A stretch of DNA of 64,000 nt, from positions 276,810 through 340,809 of the forward strand of contig NZ_JBIWFB010000004.1 of NCBI RefSeq assembly GCF_044762855.1. Reading direction: 5' to 3'. The notes under the pieces were generated by a model. The model made no database searches and was not told the origin of the DNA. It saw nothing but the letters and a program-made list of their open reading frames with translations. Source of the stretch: Psychrobacillus sp044762855. GTDB taxonomy: Bacteria; Bacillota; Bacilli; Bacillales_A; Planococcaceae. Position numbers and translations under genes: made by a program. Positions 1-8,846 of the stretch are shown one piece after another (position 1 is the stretch's first letter; each line of letters begins with the position of its first letter).

Positions 1-428
1 TTTTGCATTTATTGAAGGAAAGCTCGATGCATGGGTATCAAATAATGAAAGAATTAGAAAGTCGATCCGGGGGACTTTATTCAGCAAGTGCAGGGACAGT
101 ATATCCAGCACTCCAGGAGTTGACGGAAAAAGAAATGATTGGTTTAGATCCTGAGTCGGATAAAAAGGCATATCAGATAAAAGATAAAGGGAATGAAAAA
201 CTAGAGGAATTCGCAAGTCGTAAAGAAGGCGATTTTTGGGAAGAGTGGAAAGCACGCTGGGTTTGGCAAAATTCCAATGAAGCAACAGAGCTAAAGTCTG
301 CCCTCAATTTATGGGAAACGGAACTCCATAAAGCGATTAAACAGTCACGTAAAAACCCGGAAAAAACGACTAATTTAATAGAATTTGTGAAAGAAATAAC
401 CGAACGTTTACATAAAGAAAATAGATAG
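1..428 (+). CDS. PadR-family transcriptional regulator (5' end outside window)
   Basis: The reading frame is open from the window edge, and the first visible residues (HLLKESSMHGYQIMKEL) are the usual PadR winged-helix segment that lies some 10-15 residues into the protein. The true start is therefore upstream, and the TTG at position 3 is an internal Leu codon. The wing region (GTVYPALQELTEKEMI) is clear, and the C-terminal half is the charged helical dimerisation part. The stop is 14 nt before the ABC exporter genes. PadR repressors commonly sit next to and control drug-exporting ABC transporters, so it probably regulates the two genes downstream; that is inference. Confidence 0.88.
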   Translation, partial: LHLLKESSMHGYQIMKELESRSGGLYSASAGTVYPALQELTEKEMIGLDPESDKKAYQIKDKGNEKLEEFASRKEGDFWEEWKARWVWQNSNEATELKSALNLWETELHKAIKQSRKNPEKTTNLIEFVKEITERLHKENR

Positions 429-442
429 AGAGGGGAAATGCT

Positions 443-2185
443 ATGAAATCCCTTGGGAAATTATTTCCGTATTTAAAACCTTATACACTATTTGCGATTT
501 TAGCTCCGCTGTTAATGTGTGTGGAGGTGGCAATGGATTTACTACAGCCGACCATTATGCAACATATTATCGATGTAGGAATTGCAAATAATGATAATGC
601 TTATGTCATTAAGCTTGGATTATTAATGCTGTTAACTGCTGTTATCGGTTTGATAGGTGGGGCCGGTTGTACGATTTATAGTACGAAAGCGGCGGTAAAC
701 TTTGCGGCAGATATACGCCGAGATATTTTTAATAAGACGCAACAGTTTTCTAGTAAAAACACGGATACATTCGGAGCTGGAAAACTAATTACAATTGTAA
801 CGAATGATGTAACGGCGGTTCAACAAGCTTTAATGATGACGTTGCGGATTTTTGTACGCGGTCCACTATTATTTATCGGATCGGTAGCAATTGTTTGGTT
901 TACAGCGCGCGAGTTGTTTCCAGTATTATTGGTAGCGATACCGGTTTTAATGATTTTTATTTATTATTTTTCTGCTAAATCAGGACAGTTATTTGCAAAA
1001 GTCCAAAAAGCGATGGATCAGGTTAATACAAAATTACAAGAAACGTTTGCGGGTATACGGGTTATTAAAGCATTCGATCGTCAAAATTATGAGATTAAAA
1101 CCTTCCGAAAGGTAAATGATCTATTAACAAAGCGGAATATGTCTGCCGAACAAGTCATTTTGACTTTGATGCCAATCATGCTGTTTGTAGTGAATTTAGG
1201 TGTCGTTGCAGGTATGTGGATGGGTGCGATTAAAGTAAATGAAGGGACACTTCAAGTTGGTGTTATTTTAGCTTTTATTAACTATTTGAATATTATTATG
1301 AACGGACTAATGACGAGTAGTCATGTATTGATGCAAATCGCTCGTTCTTTTACTTCTGCTAACCGAATTGGTCAAGTGCTTGATACGGAAATCGATATCA
1401 GTGAACCAGAAATACCCGCTTCGCTTCCGCAAGTAAAAGGAGAAGTGGAGTTCAAAGAGGTGAATTTTAGCTATAGTAAGAACGGGGAATATGTCCTGAA
1501 AAACATTTCATTCCGAGCAAAAGCGGGGGAGACGATTGGGATTATTGGTTCTACTGGTAGTGGAAAATCAACGCTCGTTAAACTGATTCCACGACTTTAT
1601 GATCCGGATTCAGGGGACATTTTAATCGATGGTGTTAATTTAAAACAATATCCACTTGAACTTTTAAGAGGAATGATTGGTTTTGTACCACAAAAAGCGA
1701 CTTTATTTTCCGGAGCAATTGAAGAGAATTTACGCTATGGAAAAGAGGAAGCAAGTCTTTCTGAAATGGAAGAAGCAGCTAAATCAGCAGCAGCAATAGA
1801 GTTTATCGATAAGCTTGAAGATAAATATGACTATGAGCTTATGCAAGGAGCAACGAATCTATCTGGTGGTCAAAAACAGCGTCTATCAATGGCTCGTGCC
1901 TTTATCCGTCAGCCGAAAGTTTTAATATTAGATGATTCTACCTCCGCAATCGATGCTTTATCGGAAGCTTCCGTACAACAAGCATTACAACAGAATCATG
2001 CGGATACAACCGTGTTTATCATTTCAGCGAAGGTTTCTTCGATTATCAACGCAGATCAGATTCTGGTGATTGAAGATGGCATGCTTGAAGCGAGTGGTAC
2101 ACATACCGAGCTGCTAGAAACGAGCAATGTTTATCGTGGAATTTACGAAACACAAACAGGGAAGGAGGTCTATTCATATGAATAA
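443..2185 (+). CDS. Heterodimeric ABC exporter, subunit with degenerate ATP site
   Basis: A 580-residue half-transporter with six membrane segments (about residues 15-300) followed by a nucleotide-binding domain. Walker A is GSTGSGKST and the signature is LSGGQ. Walker B ends LILDDSTS, with Asp where the catalytic Glu normally stands, and the H-loop His is missing (FIISAKVSSI in place of the usual AHR). These are the marks of the non-hydrolysing partner in heterodimeric exporters such as LmrC, TM287 and BmrC. The start ATG follows GAGAGGGG. It overlaps the partner gene by 8 nt, so the two are translated together. Substrate unknown; multidrug or lipid-like export is typical of the family. Confidence 0.9.
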   Translation: MKSLGKLFPYLKPYTLFAILAPLLMCVEVAMDLLQPTIMQHIIDVGIANNDNAYVIKLGLLMLLTAVIGLIGGAGCTIYSTKAAVNFAADIRRDIFNKTQQFSSKNTDTFGAGKLITIVTNDVTAVQQALMMTLRIFVRGPLLFIGSVAIVWFTARELFPVLLVAIPVLMIFIYYFSAKSGQLFAKVQKAMDQVNTKLQETFAGIRVIKAFDRQNYEIKTFRKVNDLLTKRNMSAEQVILTLMPIMLFVVNLGVVAGMWMGAIKVNEGTLQVGVILAFINYLNIIMNGLMTSSHVLMQIARSFTSANRIGQVLDTEIDISEPEIPASLPQVKGEVEFKEVNFSYSKNGEYVLKNISFRAKAGETIGIIGSTGSGKSTLVKLIPRLYDPDSGDILIDGVNLKQYPLELLRGMIGFVPQKATLFSGAIEENLRYGKEEASLSEMEEAAKSAAAIEFIDKLEDKYDYELMQGATNLSGGQKQRLSMARAFIRQPKVLILDDSTSAIDALSEASVQQALQQNHADTTVFIISAKVSSIINADQILVIEDGMLEASGTHTELLETSNVYRGIYETQTGKEVYSYE

Positions 2186-3986
2186 GTCTTCCACATCTAG
2201 CGCGATTGGTCGAGCACGTGGACCAAGAGGATTCAGCGGTCCCGTAGAAAAGGCAAAGGATAGAAAAGGTACTCTAAAACGAATATGGCAGTATATGGAA
2301 AATCAAAAAATAGCAATGGTTGCATCGGTTATTTTTGTTATCATTTCTACGCTTTTAAACTTACTGGTACCTTATATGATTGGTGTCATTATCGATCAAT
2401 ATATCATTCCAAAAGATATGAATGGTACACTACGATTTTTACTAATCCTAGCTATTGTCTATGTGGCTGCTTCCATTTTTACTTGGCTCCAAACATTTTT
2501 GATGGTGCGAGTATCGTTGAAGACAATTAGGATTTTACGTCAGGATTTATTTAATAAGTTTCAAACATTGTCCCTGCGCTTTTTCGATAAGCGAACACAT
2601 GGCGATTTGATGAGTCGTGTGACCAATGATATTGAAAGTTTGAATAATGCACTTAGTCAAAGTGTGATCCAAATTATTTCCTCTATTTTAATGGTATCTG
2701 GTGTGACGATCGCAATGTTTTTACTAAATTGGATGCTTGCTATTGTATCTTTATTGGTCATTCCATTAATCATATTTACAACGAAGAAAGTTATTAAATA
2801 TAGCAGTAGTAACTTTATTAAAAGACAGCGTGATTTAGGAGAACTGAACGGCTTTATCGAGGAAGCCATTTCTGGAAATGAAGTCGTTACGATTTTCGGA
2901 CAGGAAGAAAAGACGTTCACAAAGTTTTCTGTTGTGAATGAGAGACTAAGACATTCTGCAATGGCAGCTGATACCGTGTCAGGCTTTTTAGGACCGATTA
3001 ATAACTTCATTAATAACTTAGGGCTTGTGCTAATTATAGCAGTTGGCGCCGTGATGACCGTGCAAGATATGGCAACAGTCGGTATTATCGCTGCATTCGT
3101 TACGTATTCTCGCCAATTTTTCCGTCCTATTAATCAGCTATCCAGTCTATTAAACACATTCCAGTCTGCTATAGCTGGGGCGGAACGAGTATTTGAGATT
3201 ATGGACGAAACGCCAGATCTATCGGATAAAGAAAATGCCATTGAAGTCGACTCTTTCAGAGGAGATGTCACGTTCTCCAATGTAAATTTTGCATATGAAA
3301 AGGGTAAACCAATCTTAAAGAACATTAGCTTCCAAACGAAAGCAGGAGAGAAAATTGCATTAGTAGGTCCGACTGGTTCTGGAAAAACAACCATTATCAA
3401 TTTATTAATGCGTTTTTATGACATCGATTCTGGAGAGATTAAAATCGATGAGCGACCAATTAAAGACTACCAGATCAGTAAACTCCGTGAAAAAATAGGA
3501 ATAGTACTCCAAGATACATTCTTATTTTCCGGAACAATCATGGAAAATATCCGCTATGGTCGCCTTGAAGCAACAGACGAAGAAGTCATTGCCGCTGCCA
3601 AAATGGCTTCCGCACACCGTTTCATCAAGCACTTACCAGATCGCTATGAAACGCTTATTACTTCAGGCGGATCAAGCCTAAGCCAAGGCCAGCGCCAACT
3701 ACTAGCAATTGCTCGAGCGATTTTAGCCGATTCCGATATACTGATTTTAGATGAAGCAACCTCAAGTATTGACACAAGAACCGAAATCGAAATCCAACAA
3801 GGACTGAATCGATTATCAGAAGGTAGAACAAGCTTCGTTATTGCCCACCGTTTAAAAACGATCGAAAATGCGGACCGGATATTAGTTATAAATCAAGGGG
3901 AACTGATCGAGTCTGGGACACATGGAGAACTGTTGAAGCAAAAAGGTTTTTACTCTGAGCTGTATGAGAGTCAGTTTAATATTTGA
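2178..3986 (+). CDS. Heterodimeric ABC exporter, catalytic subunit
   Basis: The 602-residue partner of the preceding gene. The ATG at 2178 is chosen because AGGAGG lies 9 nt upstream; the longer frame from 2127 runs inside the upstream gene. About 45 hydrophilic N-terminal residues precede six membrane segments, then an ATPase domain with Walker A GPTGSGKTT, a full Walker B (LILDEATSS) and an H-loop His (IAHRL). Its signature is LSQGQ instead of LSGGQ. In a heterodimer this signature faces the degenerate Walker site of the first subunit, so one of the two ATP sites should be inactive. A terminator follows directly. Confidence 0.91.
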   Translation: MNKSSTSSAIGRARGPRGFSGPVEKAKDRKGTLKRIWQYMENQKIAMVASVIFVIISTLLNLLVPYMIGVIIDQYIIPKDMNGTLRFLLILAIVYVAASIFTWLQTFLMVRVSLKTIRILRQDLFNKFQTLSLRFFDKRTHGDLMSRVTNDIESLNNALSQSVIQIISSILMVSGVTIAMFLLNWMLAIVSLLVIPLIIFTTKKVIKYSSSNFIKRQRDLGELNGFIEEAISGNEVVTIFGQEEKTFTKFSVVNERLRHSAMAADTVSGFLGPINNFINNLGLVLIIAVGAVMTVQDMATVGIIAAFVTYSRQFFRPINQLSSLLNTFQSAIAGAERVFEIMDETPDLSDKENAIEVDSFRGDVTFSNVNFAYEKGKPILKNISFQTKAGEKIALVGPTGSGKTTIINLLMRFYDIDSGEIKIDERPIKDYQISKLREKIGIVLQDTFLFSGTIMENIRYGRLEATDEEVIAAAKMASAHRFIKHLPDRYETLITSGGSSLSQGQRQLLAIARAILADSDILILDEATSSIDTRTEIEIQQGLNRLSEGRTSFVIAHRLKTIENADRILVINQGELIESGTHGELLKQKGFYSELYESQFNI

Positions 3987-3990
3987 ACGA

Positions 3991-4026
3991 AAAAAGCAGC
4001 TGAGTTGGTACTTCAGCTGCTTTTTC
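3991..4026 (+). terminator. Rho-independent terminator of the ABC exporter operon
   Basis: Arms AGCAGCTGA (3995-4003) and TCAGCTGCT (4013-4021) are followed by a T run, 5 nt after the stop codon. Confidence 0.85.
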
Positions 4027-4067
4027 GGCTATAGTGAAAAACACATAATAAAAGTAATTCTGATAAT

Positions 4068-4477
4068 GTGAAATATAATAACAGAGATGCTCTTGACGAT
4101 ATTTTAGTTGGCTGGCTATTATTGCTCGGTATGGTGGATGCCCGAAAAGAAAAAGTTTATGATCAAATCTATGAAGAATTGTAGGAATTAGCGGTGAAAG
4201 ACGAAAATATAGCTAATGCATTTTTCGCTTGGGAGGAACTAAGTAGATCTAAAGAAGATGTACTCGCTTATGAATCGCGCTTAAAGTATATTCTAGATGA
4301 AGAGGCAAGGTGGAAGTCGTAAAACATATGGCTGAAAAAAAGAGGAGAGAAGAAGGGTCACGAGAAAAAACAGAAGAAGTGGCTCGCAATCTACTAGCTA
4401 AGAAGATGGAAGTAGAGTTTATCGTAGAAGTAACAGGATTAACCGCTGAACAAATTAAAGAGATAGCCTCTATGTAA
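4068..4477 (+). pseudogene. Decayed Rpn/YhgA-family (PD-(D/E)XK nuclease) gene, C-terminal remnant
   Basis: Reading from the GTG at 4068 gives a protein-like frame broken by TAG at 4182 and TAA at 4320. The reading then continues in another frame from 4328 to 4477 (MAEKKRREEGSREKTEEVAR and onward). The segments LAYESRLKYILDEEARW and ARNLLAKKMEVEFIVEVTGL match the C-terminal part typical of Rpn family recombination-promoting nucleases/putative transposases. The N-terminal catalytic part is absent. With two interruptions and no start it is not expected to make protein. A remnant of a mobile or selfish gene. Confidence 0.75.
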
Positions 4478-4480
4478 TAA

Positions 4481-4520
4481 AAACAATCGTGCGGAGTAAC
4501 CTCTGCACGATTGTTTTAGA
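4481..4520. terminator. Bidirectional terminator
   Basis: A long stem runs from 4481-4496 (AAACAATCGTGCGGAG) to 4501-4517 with a TAAC loop, flanked by A and T runs. It serves the minus-strand gene ending at 4516 and the remnant on the plus strand. Confidence 0.8.
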
Positions 4521-4812
4521 AAGAAGAAGTTTTTGTTTCTGCTGATGCACGTTTTTGTAAATCTAAAATAATTGGATCAGCAGATGACTCTAATAAGTCT
4601 GCTTGTTTTTGTTGAAGATCTAAACGCATTTTTTCGGTTTCGATTAAAAAGTTATTATATTTCAATTTTTCAAGTTCGATTTCATCTTTTACAATTTGAG
4701 CTTTATACTTTTGCGTTTTTCGTAAATGCGTTGTCCAAATTGCAGTAAGTGGAATAGAAAAAATCATTACGACTGCCACTAAGCCAATCCCTAGTCCGAA
4801 CAAATCTTCCAT
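4516..4812 (-). CDS. Small membrane-anchored coiled-coil protein, unknown function
   Basis: 98 residues: a single membrane segment (about residues 5-28, GIGLVAVVMIFSIPLTAIW), then a charged heptad-like helix (residues 32-75) and a polar tail. The layout resembles small PspB-like envelope proteins, but no family is recognised. The ATG follows GGAGGG at good spacing and the gene ends in a strong terminator, so expression is likely. It is a single-gene unit; no functional partner is visible. Confidence 0.65.
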   Translation of the reverse strand: MEDLFGLGIGLVAVVMIFSIPLTAIWTTHLRKTQKYKAQIVKDEIELEKLKYNNFLIETEKMRLDLQQKQADLLESSADPIILDLQKRASAETKTSSF

Positions 4813-4904
4813 AAATTATCCCTCCAAAGCCATTTTCTTAAGTATATACGAAAAGCTAAAGAAATAGTTTCGGAAATGATAGATTATTCTGTGTGGCAAT
4901 AAGT

Positions 4905-4997
4905 TTAGTTGGAATTTTGAAGCATTTAGTTGGAAAAAATGAAGTATTAGTTGGAATAAATCCTAGTTTAGTTGGAAAAATTGCCGTTTTAGTTGGA
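4905..4997. repeat. 21-bp-period array, core TTAGTTGGA, five copies
   Basis: The core TTAGTTGGA begins at 4905, 4926, 4947, 4968 and 4989, exactly 21 bp apart each time. The first 9-12 bp of each unit are conserved and the rest varies. Read on the minus strand it would give a seven-residue FPTK-type peptide repeat, but there is no ribosome site and the array is intergenic. Confidence 0.9.
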
Positions 4998-5008
4998 AAA
5001 AACTCGCA

Positions 5009-5046
5009 AATGAAAAAAGCCCCCCCGAAAAAATTTCGGGGAAGCA
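5009..5046 (-). terminator. Terminator of the M20 hydrolase operon
   Basis: On the minus strand CCCCGAAA pairs with TTTCGGGG, followed by GGGGC and a T run, directly after the stop codon at 5054. Confidence 0.8.
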
Positions 5047-5053
5047 AATATCA

Positions 5054-6232
5054 CTATTTATTCAAATAAGCCCAAGCATATTGTGCATATAATTCTGCAC
5101 CAGTAACAAGTGCATCTTCGTCGATATCGAAGTTCCCGTGGTGGTGGGCCCATTCGGTATCTTTTTCAGGGTTTCCGCTTCCTACTAGGGCAAAGCTTCC
5201 AGGAGCTTTCGTTAAGTAAGCAGAGAAGTCTTCCGCACCCATTGTTGGTTTTTCATTGTACACTGCATCAGATCCAAATGCTTCTGCAGTAATTTGTTGC
5301 ACGAGTTGTGCACTTTCTTCCTCATTCACTACTGTATCCGTACCGCGAATGTACTCCACTTCTGCAGTAGCACCATAAACAGCAGCAACACTTTCCGCGT
5401 ATTTCGTAATACTTTTTTCGATATGATCGCGCGTTTCTGGATGGAATGTTCGAACTGTACCTTCGATTTCGGCATTTTCAGCGATTACATTAAATCTTGT
5501 TCCGACAACCATTTTTCCGATAGTAAGAACAGCAGGACTTTGTGGGTCGATCGTTCTTGAGACAACCGTTTGAACATTCATAACAAATGAAGAAGCAACA
5601 ATTGCAGCGTCGATACAATCTTCAGGCATTGCCGCATGTCCACCGCGTCCTTGGAATTTCACTTTAATAATATCTGCTGCGGCAAATGAAGGACCTGGTG
5701 AACAGGCCACTTTATTAGTTGGCATTTGAGACCAAATGTGAATACCAAATACATTGTCAACGCCGTCCATTGCACCTTGAGCAACGATTGCCTTCGCTCC
5801 AGCCGCTGCTTCTTCCGCCGGTTGGAATAAGAAACGAACATTACCTGGAAGTTGATCTTTTACATCATTCAAAGCCTTTGCAGCTATCAATAACATAGAG
5901 GTATGTGCATCATGCCCACAAGCATGCATTTTTCCTTCCGCTTTAGAAGCATAAGGTACATGTGTGTTCAGTTGTTGGATTGGCAATGCGTCCATATCCG
6001 CTCGTAGCGCAACTGTTTTTCCACCTGGAACTGCTTGGATTTCTGCAATTACACCAGTAGGCTCCGTTTTTCGGTAAGGTATGCCAAGCTCGTCTAAATA
6101 CTCGCAAACGAAGGCAGTTGTTTTGAATTCTTCAAATGATAATTCAGGTTCACTATGCAGTTTACGACGTACCGCAGTCAATTCTTCACTATTATTTGTA
6201 ATGGAATCTTTTATTTTTTGGTTAATCATCAT
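5054..6232 (-). CDS. M20D-family N-acyl-amino-acid amidohydrolase
   Basis: 392 residues with the metal-binding motifs of the M20 aminoacylase/hippurate hydrolase family: DMDALPI, HACGHDAHTSMLL, QPAEEAAAGA and, near the end, a conserved ENPTMGAEDF-like segment (EKPTMGAEDFSAY). Members remove acyl groups from N-acylated amino acids in the cytoplasm, or act on related amides. It is the last gene of a three-gene minus-strand operon and overlaps the upstream hydrolase by 4 nt (ATGA), which indicates translational coupling. Two ATGs are adjacent; the first forms the overlap. The exact substrate cannot be read from sequence. Confidence 0.88.
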   Translation of the reverse strand: MMINQKIKDSITNNSEELTAVRRKLHSEPELSFEEFKTTAFVCEYLDELGIPYRKTEPTGVIAEIQAVPGGKTVALRADMDALPIQQLNTHVPYASKAEGKMHACGHDAHTSMLLIAAKALNDVKDQLPGNVRFLFQPAEEAAAGAKAIVAQGAMDGVDNVFGIHIWSQMPTNKVACSPGPSFAAADIIKVKFQGRGGHAAMPEDCIDAAIVASSFVMNVQTVVSRTIDPQSPAVLTIGKMVVGTRFNVIAENAEIEGTVRTFHPETRDHIEKSITKYAESVAAVYGATAEVEYIRGTDTVVNEEESAQLVQQITAEAFGSDAVYNEKPTMGAEDFSAYLTKAPGSFALVGSGNPEKDTEWAHHHGNFDIDEDALVTGAELYAQYAWAYLNK

Positions 6233-7461
6233 TCATTTCCCTCCGTTAACTTTAAAGCTGTTTGGAACAAAATATTCGCACCGTTCACAAGATGACTTGC
6301 ATCCGACCATTCCTCGGGACAATGACTAAGCCCGTCTTTACTTGGAATGAAAATCATTCCACAAGCCGTATAATCGGAAAATACCATTGCATCATGTCCA
6401 GCACCACTATTAATTGAACAATAGGATATATCCAACTCACTGCTCGTTTCCTTAAAAATAGATCGAATATGATCATCCATGTCTTTTGGTGAAATATATA
6501 ATAGTTGTTCAATAGAAGTTTGAGTGCCAGTAGCATTTTTGGAAGCAATCAATCCCTCTACTTTTCGCACTGCATTTTGCAAATCCAGTTCTTTACCAGA
6601 TCGTATATCTACTGAGAACACCACTTTATCTGGTATAACATTGGAACCGTTTGGAAATACGTGTAACTGTCCAGTAGTAATTACAGTTCCATTTCCTTCC
6701 TCTATCGCTAGCTTTGGAAACGCGGCAATTACTTCAGCGGCAGCAACTAGAGCATCCGAGCGATGACTCATTGGGGTAGTTCCCGCATGACCAGCTCGTC
6801 CTTGTATCGTTACTTCTAATTGTGTCAAACCAACAATGGCTTCTACAATCCCAATTGGAATAGCTTTTTCTTCTAATATAGGACCTTGCTCGATATGAAG
6901 TTCGAGAAATGCTTTAATTGTTTTGGAATCTCGTAACTTTTCCTTTGAAGGATCCAAGCCAATGCTAATCATTGCATCTTTGGCTAATATGCCGTCCTTG
7001 TCCGCAAGTACTTTAAAGTCTTCATTGCTCAATAAACCCATCATTCCTCTTGAGCCCATTAATCCACCACCGTAGCGGGATCCTTCCTCTTCCACAAGAG
7101 CAATAATTTCAAGAGGATATGCCGGTTTACATTTATTCTCTTGAAATAATGCGGCAACTTCTAATCCTATTACGACTCCTGCAGTACCATCATAAGCACC
7201 ACCATTTGGAACGGAGTCAAAATGAGAGCCGACGATAACAGAAGGGGCGTTTGGAATCGTTCCTTCTAATTTTCCGAAAATATTTCCAAACCCGTCTTCC
7301 GAAACAGTAAGACCGTATTCTAGCATCCTATCTTTGATGTAATTTCGAGCACTCAAATCTTCTTTCGAATAAGTAAGTCTTGTTACACCAACTCCAGGAG
7401 TAGCTGTAAAGTGACTTAATAGTTCAATATGCTGTTCGATTCTTTGTTTATTGGCTAACAT
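6229..7461 (-). CDS. N-carbamoyl-L-amino-acid hydrolase / allantoate amidohydrolase family (M20C)
   Basis: 410 residues of the Zn-dependent hydantoinase/carbamoylase family. Visible motifs are GSHFDSVPNGGAYDG (metal-binding His and Asp), ALVEEEGSRYGGGLMGSRGM (metal-binding Glu), LELHIEQGPILEE and SGAGHDAMVF. Members cleave N-carbamoyl amino acids, ureidoglycine-type compounds or allantoate to release ammonia and amino acid. No other allantoin or hydantoin genes are nearby, so amino-acid amide salvage is the likelier role. The start ATG lies 15 nt downstream of the transporter stop and has AAAGGAAT as ribosome site. It overlaps the next hydrolase by 4 nt. Confidence 0.88.
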   Translation of the reverse strand: MLANKQRIEQHIELLSHFTATPGVGVTRLTYSKEDLSARNYIKDRMLEYGLTVSEDGFGNIFGKLEGTIPNAPSVIVGSHFDSVPNGGAYDGTAGVVIGLEVAALFQENKCKPAYPLEIIALVEEEGSRYGGGLMGSRGMMGLLSNEDFKVLADKDGILAKDAMISIGLDPSKEKLRDSKTIKAFLELHIEQGPILEEKAIPIGIVEAIVGLTQLEVTIQGRAGHAGTTPMSHRSDALVAAAEVIAAFPKLAIEEGNGTVITTGQLHVFPNGSNVIPDKVVFSVDIRSGKELDLQNAVRKVEGLIASKNATGTQTSIEQLLYISPKDMDDHIRSIFKETSSELDISYCSINSGAGHDAMVFSDYTACGMIFIPSKDGLSHCPEEWSDASHLVNGANILFQTALKLTEGNE

Positions 7462-7476
7462 ACTAACATTCCTTTC

Positions 7477-8661
7477 TTATAAAAATCCTACGAAAATACC
7501 TGCTAGTATTACAGAAACAATGGTTACGCTTATAAATCCACCTACAAGCATTGGTGCAAGCATATGATCTGTCAATGCTTTACGTTCTTTTTCATCGTGA
7601 GTTAAAGAGTTAATTACTTCATTTGTAATAATATAATCTGCTGGAAACCCATATAATGCAGTTAAAGAAATTGCGAACGCCATATTTTTACTTACTTTAA
7701 GCATTTTTCCGATAATGAAGGAGAAAATGTACATTCCGATAACCCCTAAGATGATTGTTCCAATTAGTGGATAAAGAATATCAACAATCATAGACGGCGT
7801 GGCAGTTTTTAGCCCATCAAATACGAAGAGCATTAAAACCATTACACATAATCCAAAGCCATTTGCTTTTTGCAATACATGACGCTCTAAAAAGCCAACG
7901 CTTTTTGCGATAATACCAAACAATAAACAAAGAACATAAGGACTTACTGTCACGATTGGTGCTAATAATGTAGAAACAAGATAAGCAAGGAAGCCTACAA
8001 GGGCAAGACGGAAAAACTTAAAATATTCCGTATTGTACTGTTTAGGCATTTTGCGGAACATTTTTAGTTCTTCTACTTCTTCAGAAGAAGTAGAGGCTTG
8101 TCCTGTTGAAGCTAACTCCCCTTTGCGAAACTTCTCAAGAAGCATTTTCCCTTCCTTCTTAAGTGCAATAGACGTTAATGGATAGCCGGCAAATCCCTGC
8201 ATCACGTAAATAACGATTGCGAAAACAGAAAGAGTCGTTAAACCTGCGTTTGCAGCACCTTCTGACATAATTAGAGCAGATACAATTCCTCCTACTAAAG
8301 GTGGAATAGCAACAATGATTGTTTCAACTCCAAACAGAAATGTTCCAATTCCAAATAGAGCAGCAATAATCCCTAAAATTCCAGCAAGAGAAATTAGAAT
8401 TGTTTTCCACTGTTCTTTTAATTGCTGTATAGAAAGTAAAGTACCCATATTTGTAATAAGCAAATAAATCATCATTGTAGCAACAACAGGTGGTACACCA
8501 GCAGTAGCTACAATATCTTGTGGAAAGAATGTCCAATATCCGATAAGGAAAAGAACGGCGGATACGAAAACGGAAGGAATCCAGGCCTTTGTACGAGTTG
8601 AAACTAGATCTCCTATGAATAAAATCGCGATAACGATTACTAGTGCGAGCATTTGAGACAT
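7477..8661 (-). CDS. Polytopic membrane transporter, first gene of M20 hydrolase operon
   Basis: A 394-residue hydrophobic protein with about 10-11 membrane segments and a polar central loop near residues 178-220 (GKMLLEKFRKGELASTGQAS). The topology, with inverted halves, resembles GltS-like organic-anion symporters, but I do not recognise a defining motif. The ATG at 8661 is preferred over the upstream in-frame codon because AGAAAGGGG lies just before it. It is the promoter-proximal gene of an operon with two amidohydrolases, so uptake of their N-acylated or carbamoylated substrate is a reasonable inference. Confidence 0.72.
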   Translation of the reverse strand: MSQMLALVIVIAILFIGDLVSTRTKAWIPSVFVSAVLFLIGYWTFFPQDIVATAGVPPVVATMMIYLLITNMGTLLSIQQLKEQWKTILISLAGILGIIAALFGIGTFLFGVETIIVAIPPLVGGIVSALIMSEGAANAGLTTLSVFAIVIYVMQGFAGYPLTSIALKKEGKMLLEKFRKGELASTGQASTSSEEVEELKMFRKMPKQYNTEYFKFFRLALVGFLAYLVSTLLAPIVTVSPYVLCLLFGIIAKSVGFLERHVLQKANGFGLCVMVLMLFVFDGLKTATPSMIVDILYPLIGTIILGVIGMYIFSFIIGKMLKVSKNMAFAISLTALYGFPADYIITNEVINSLTHDEKERKALTDHMLAPMLVGGFISVTIVSVILAGIFVGFL

Positions 8662-8800
8662 AATAGTTGCCCCTTTCTGATAATAAAGAATTGTCAACAT
8701 AATATCACGATTAAGAAGTATATAATATATTTCAGAAAAATTAGTTTTTTTAATTGGAAATGTAAGTGTTTACTTGTTTTAAGGTATTTATTTTCAAATA

Positions 8801-8833
8801 AAAAAGCAACTCTGGATGTCCAGAGTTGCCTTA
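8801..8833 (-). terminator. Terminator of yceI
   Basis: Perfect stem GCAACTCTGGA/TCCAGAGTTGC around a 2-nt loop, followed on the minus strand by a T run. Confidence 0.85.
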
Positions 8834-8846
8834 GTGATAATTTAAA

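Noticed and set aside
4856..5047. Minus-strand frame with a seven-residue FPTK repeat
   Set aside because: The periodicity comes from the 21-bp DNA array; there is no ribosome site, and the frame overlaps the hydrolase terminator.
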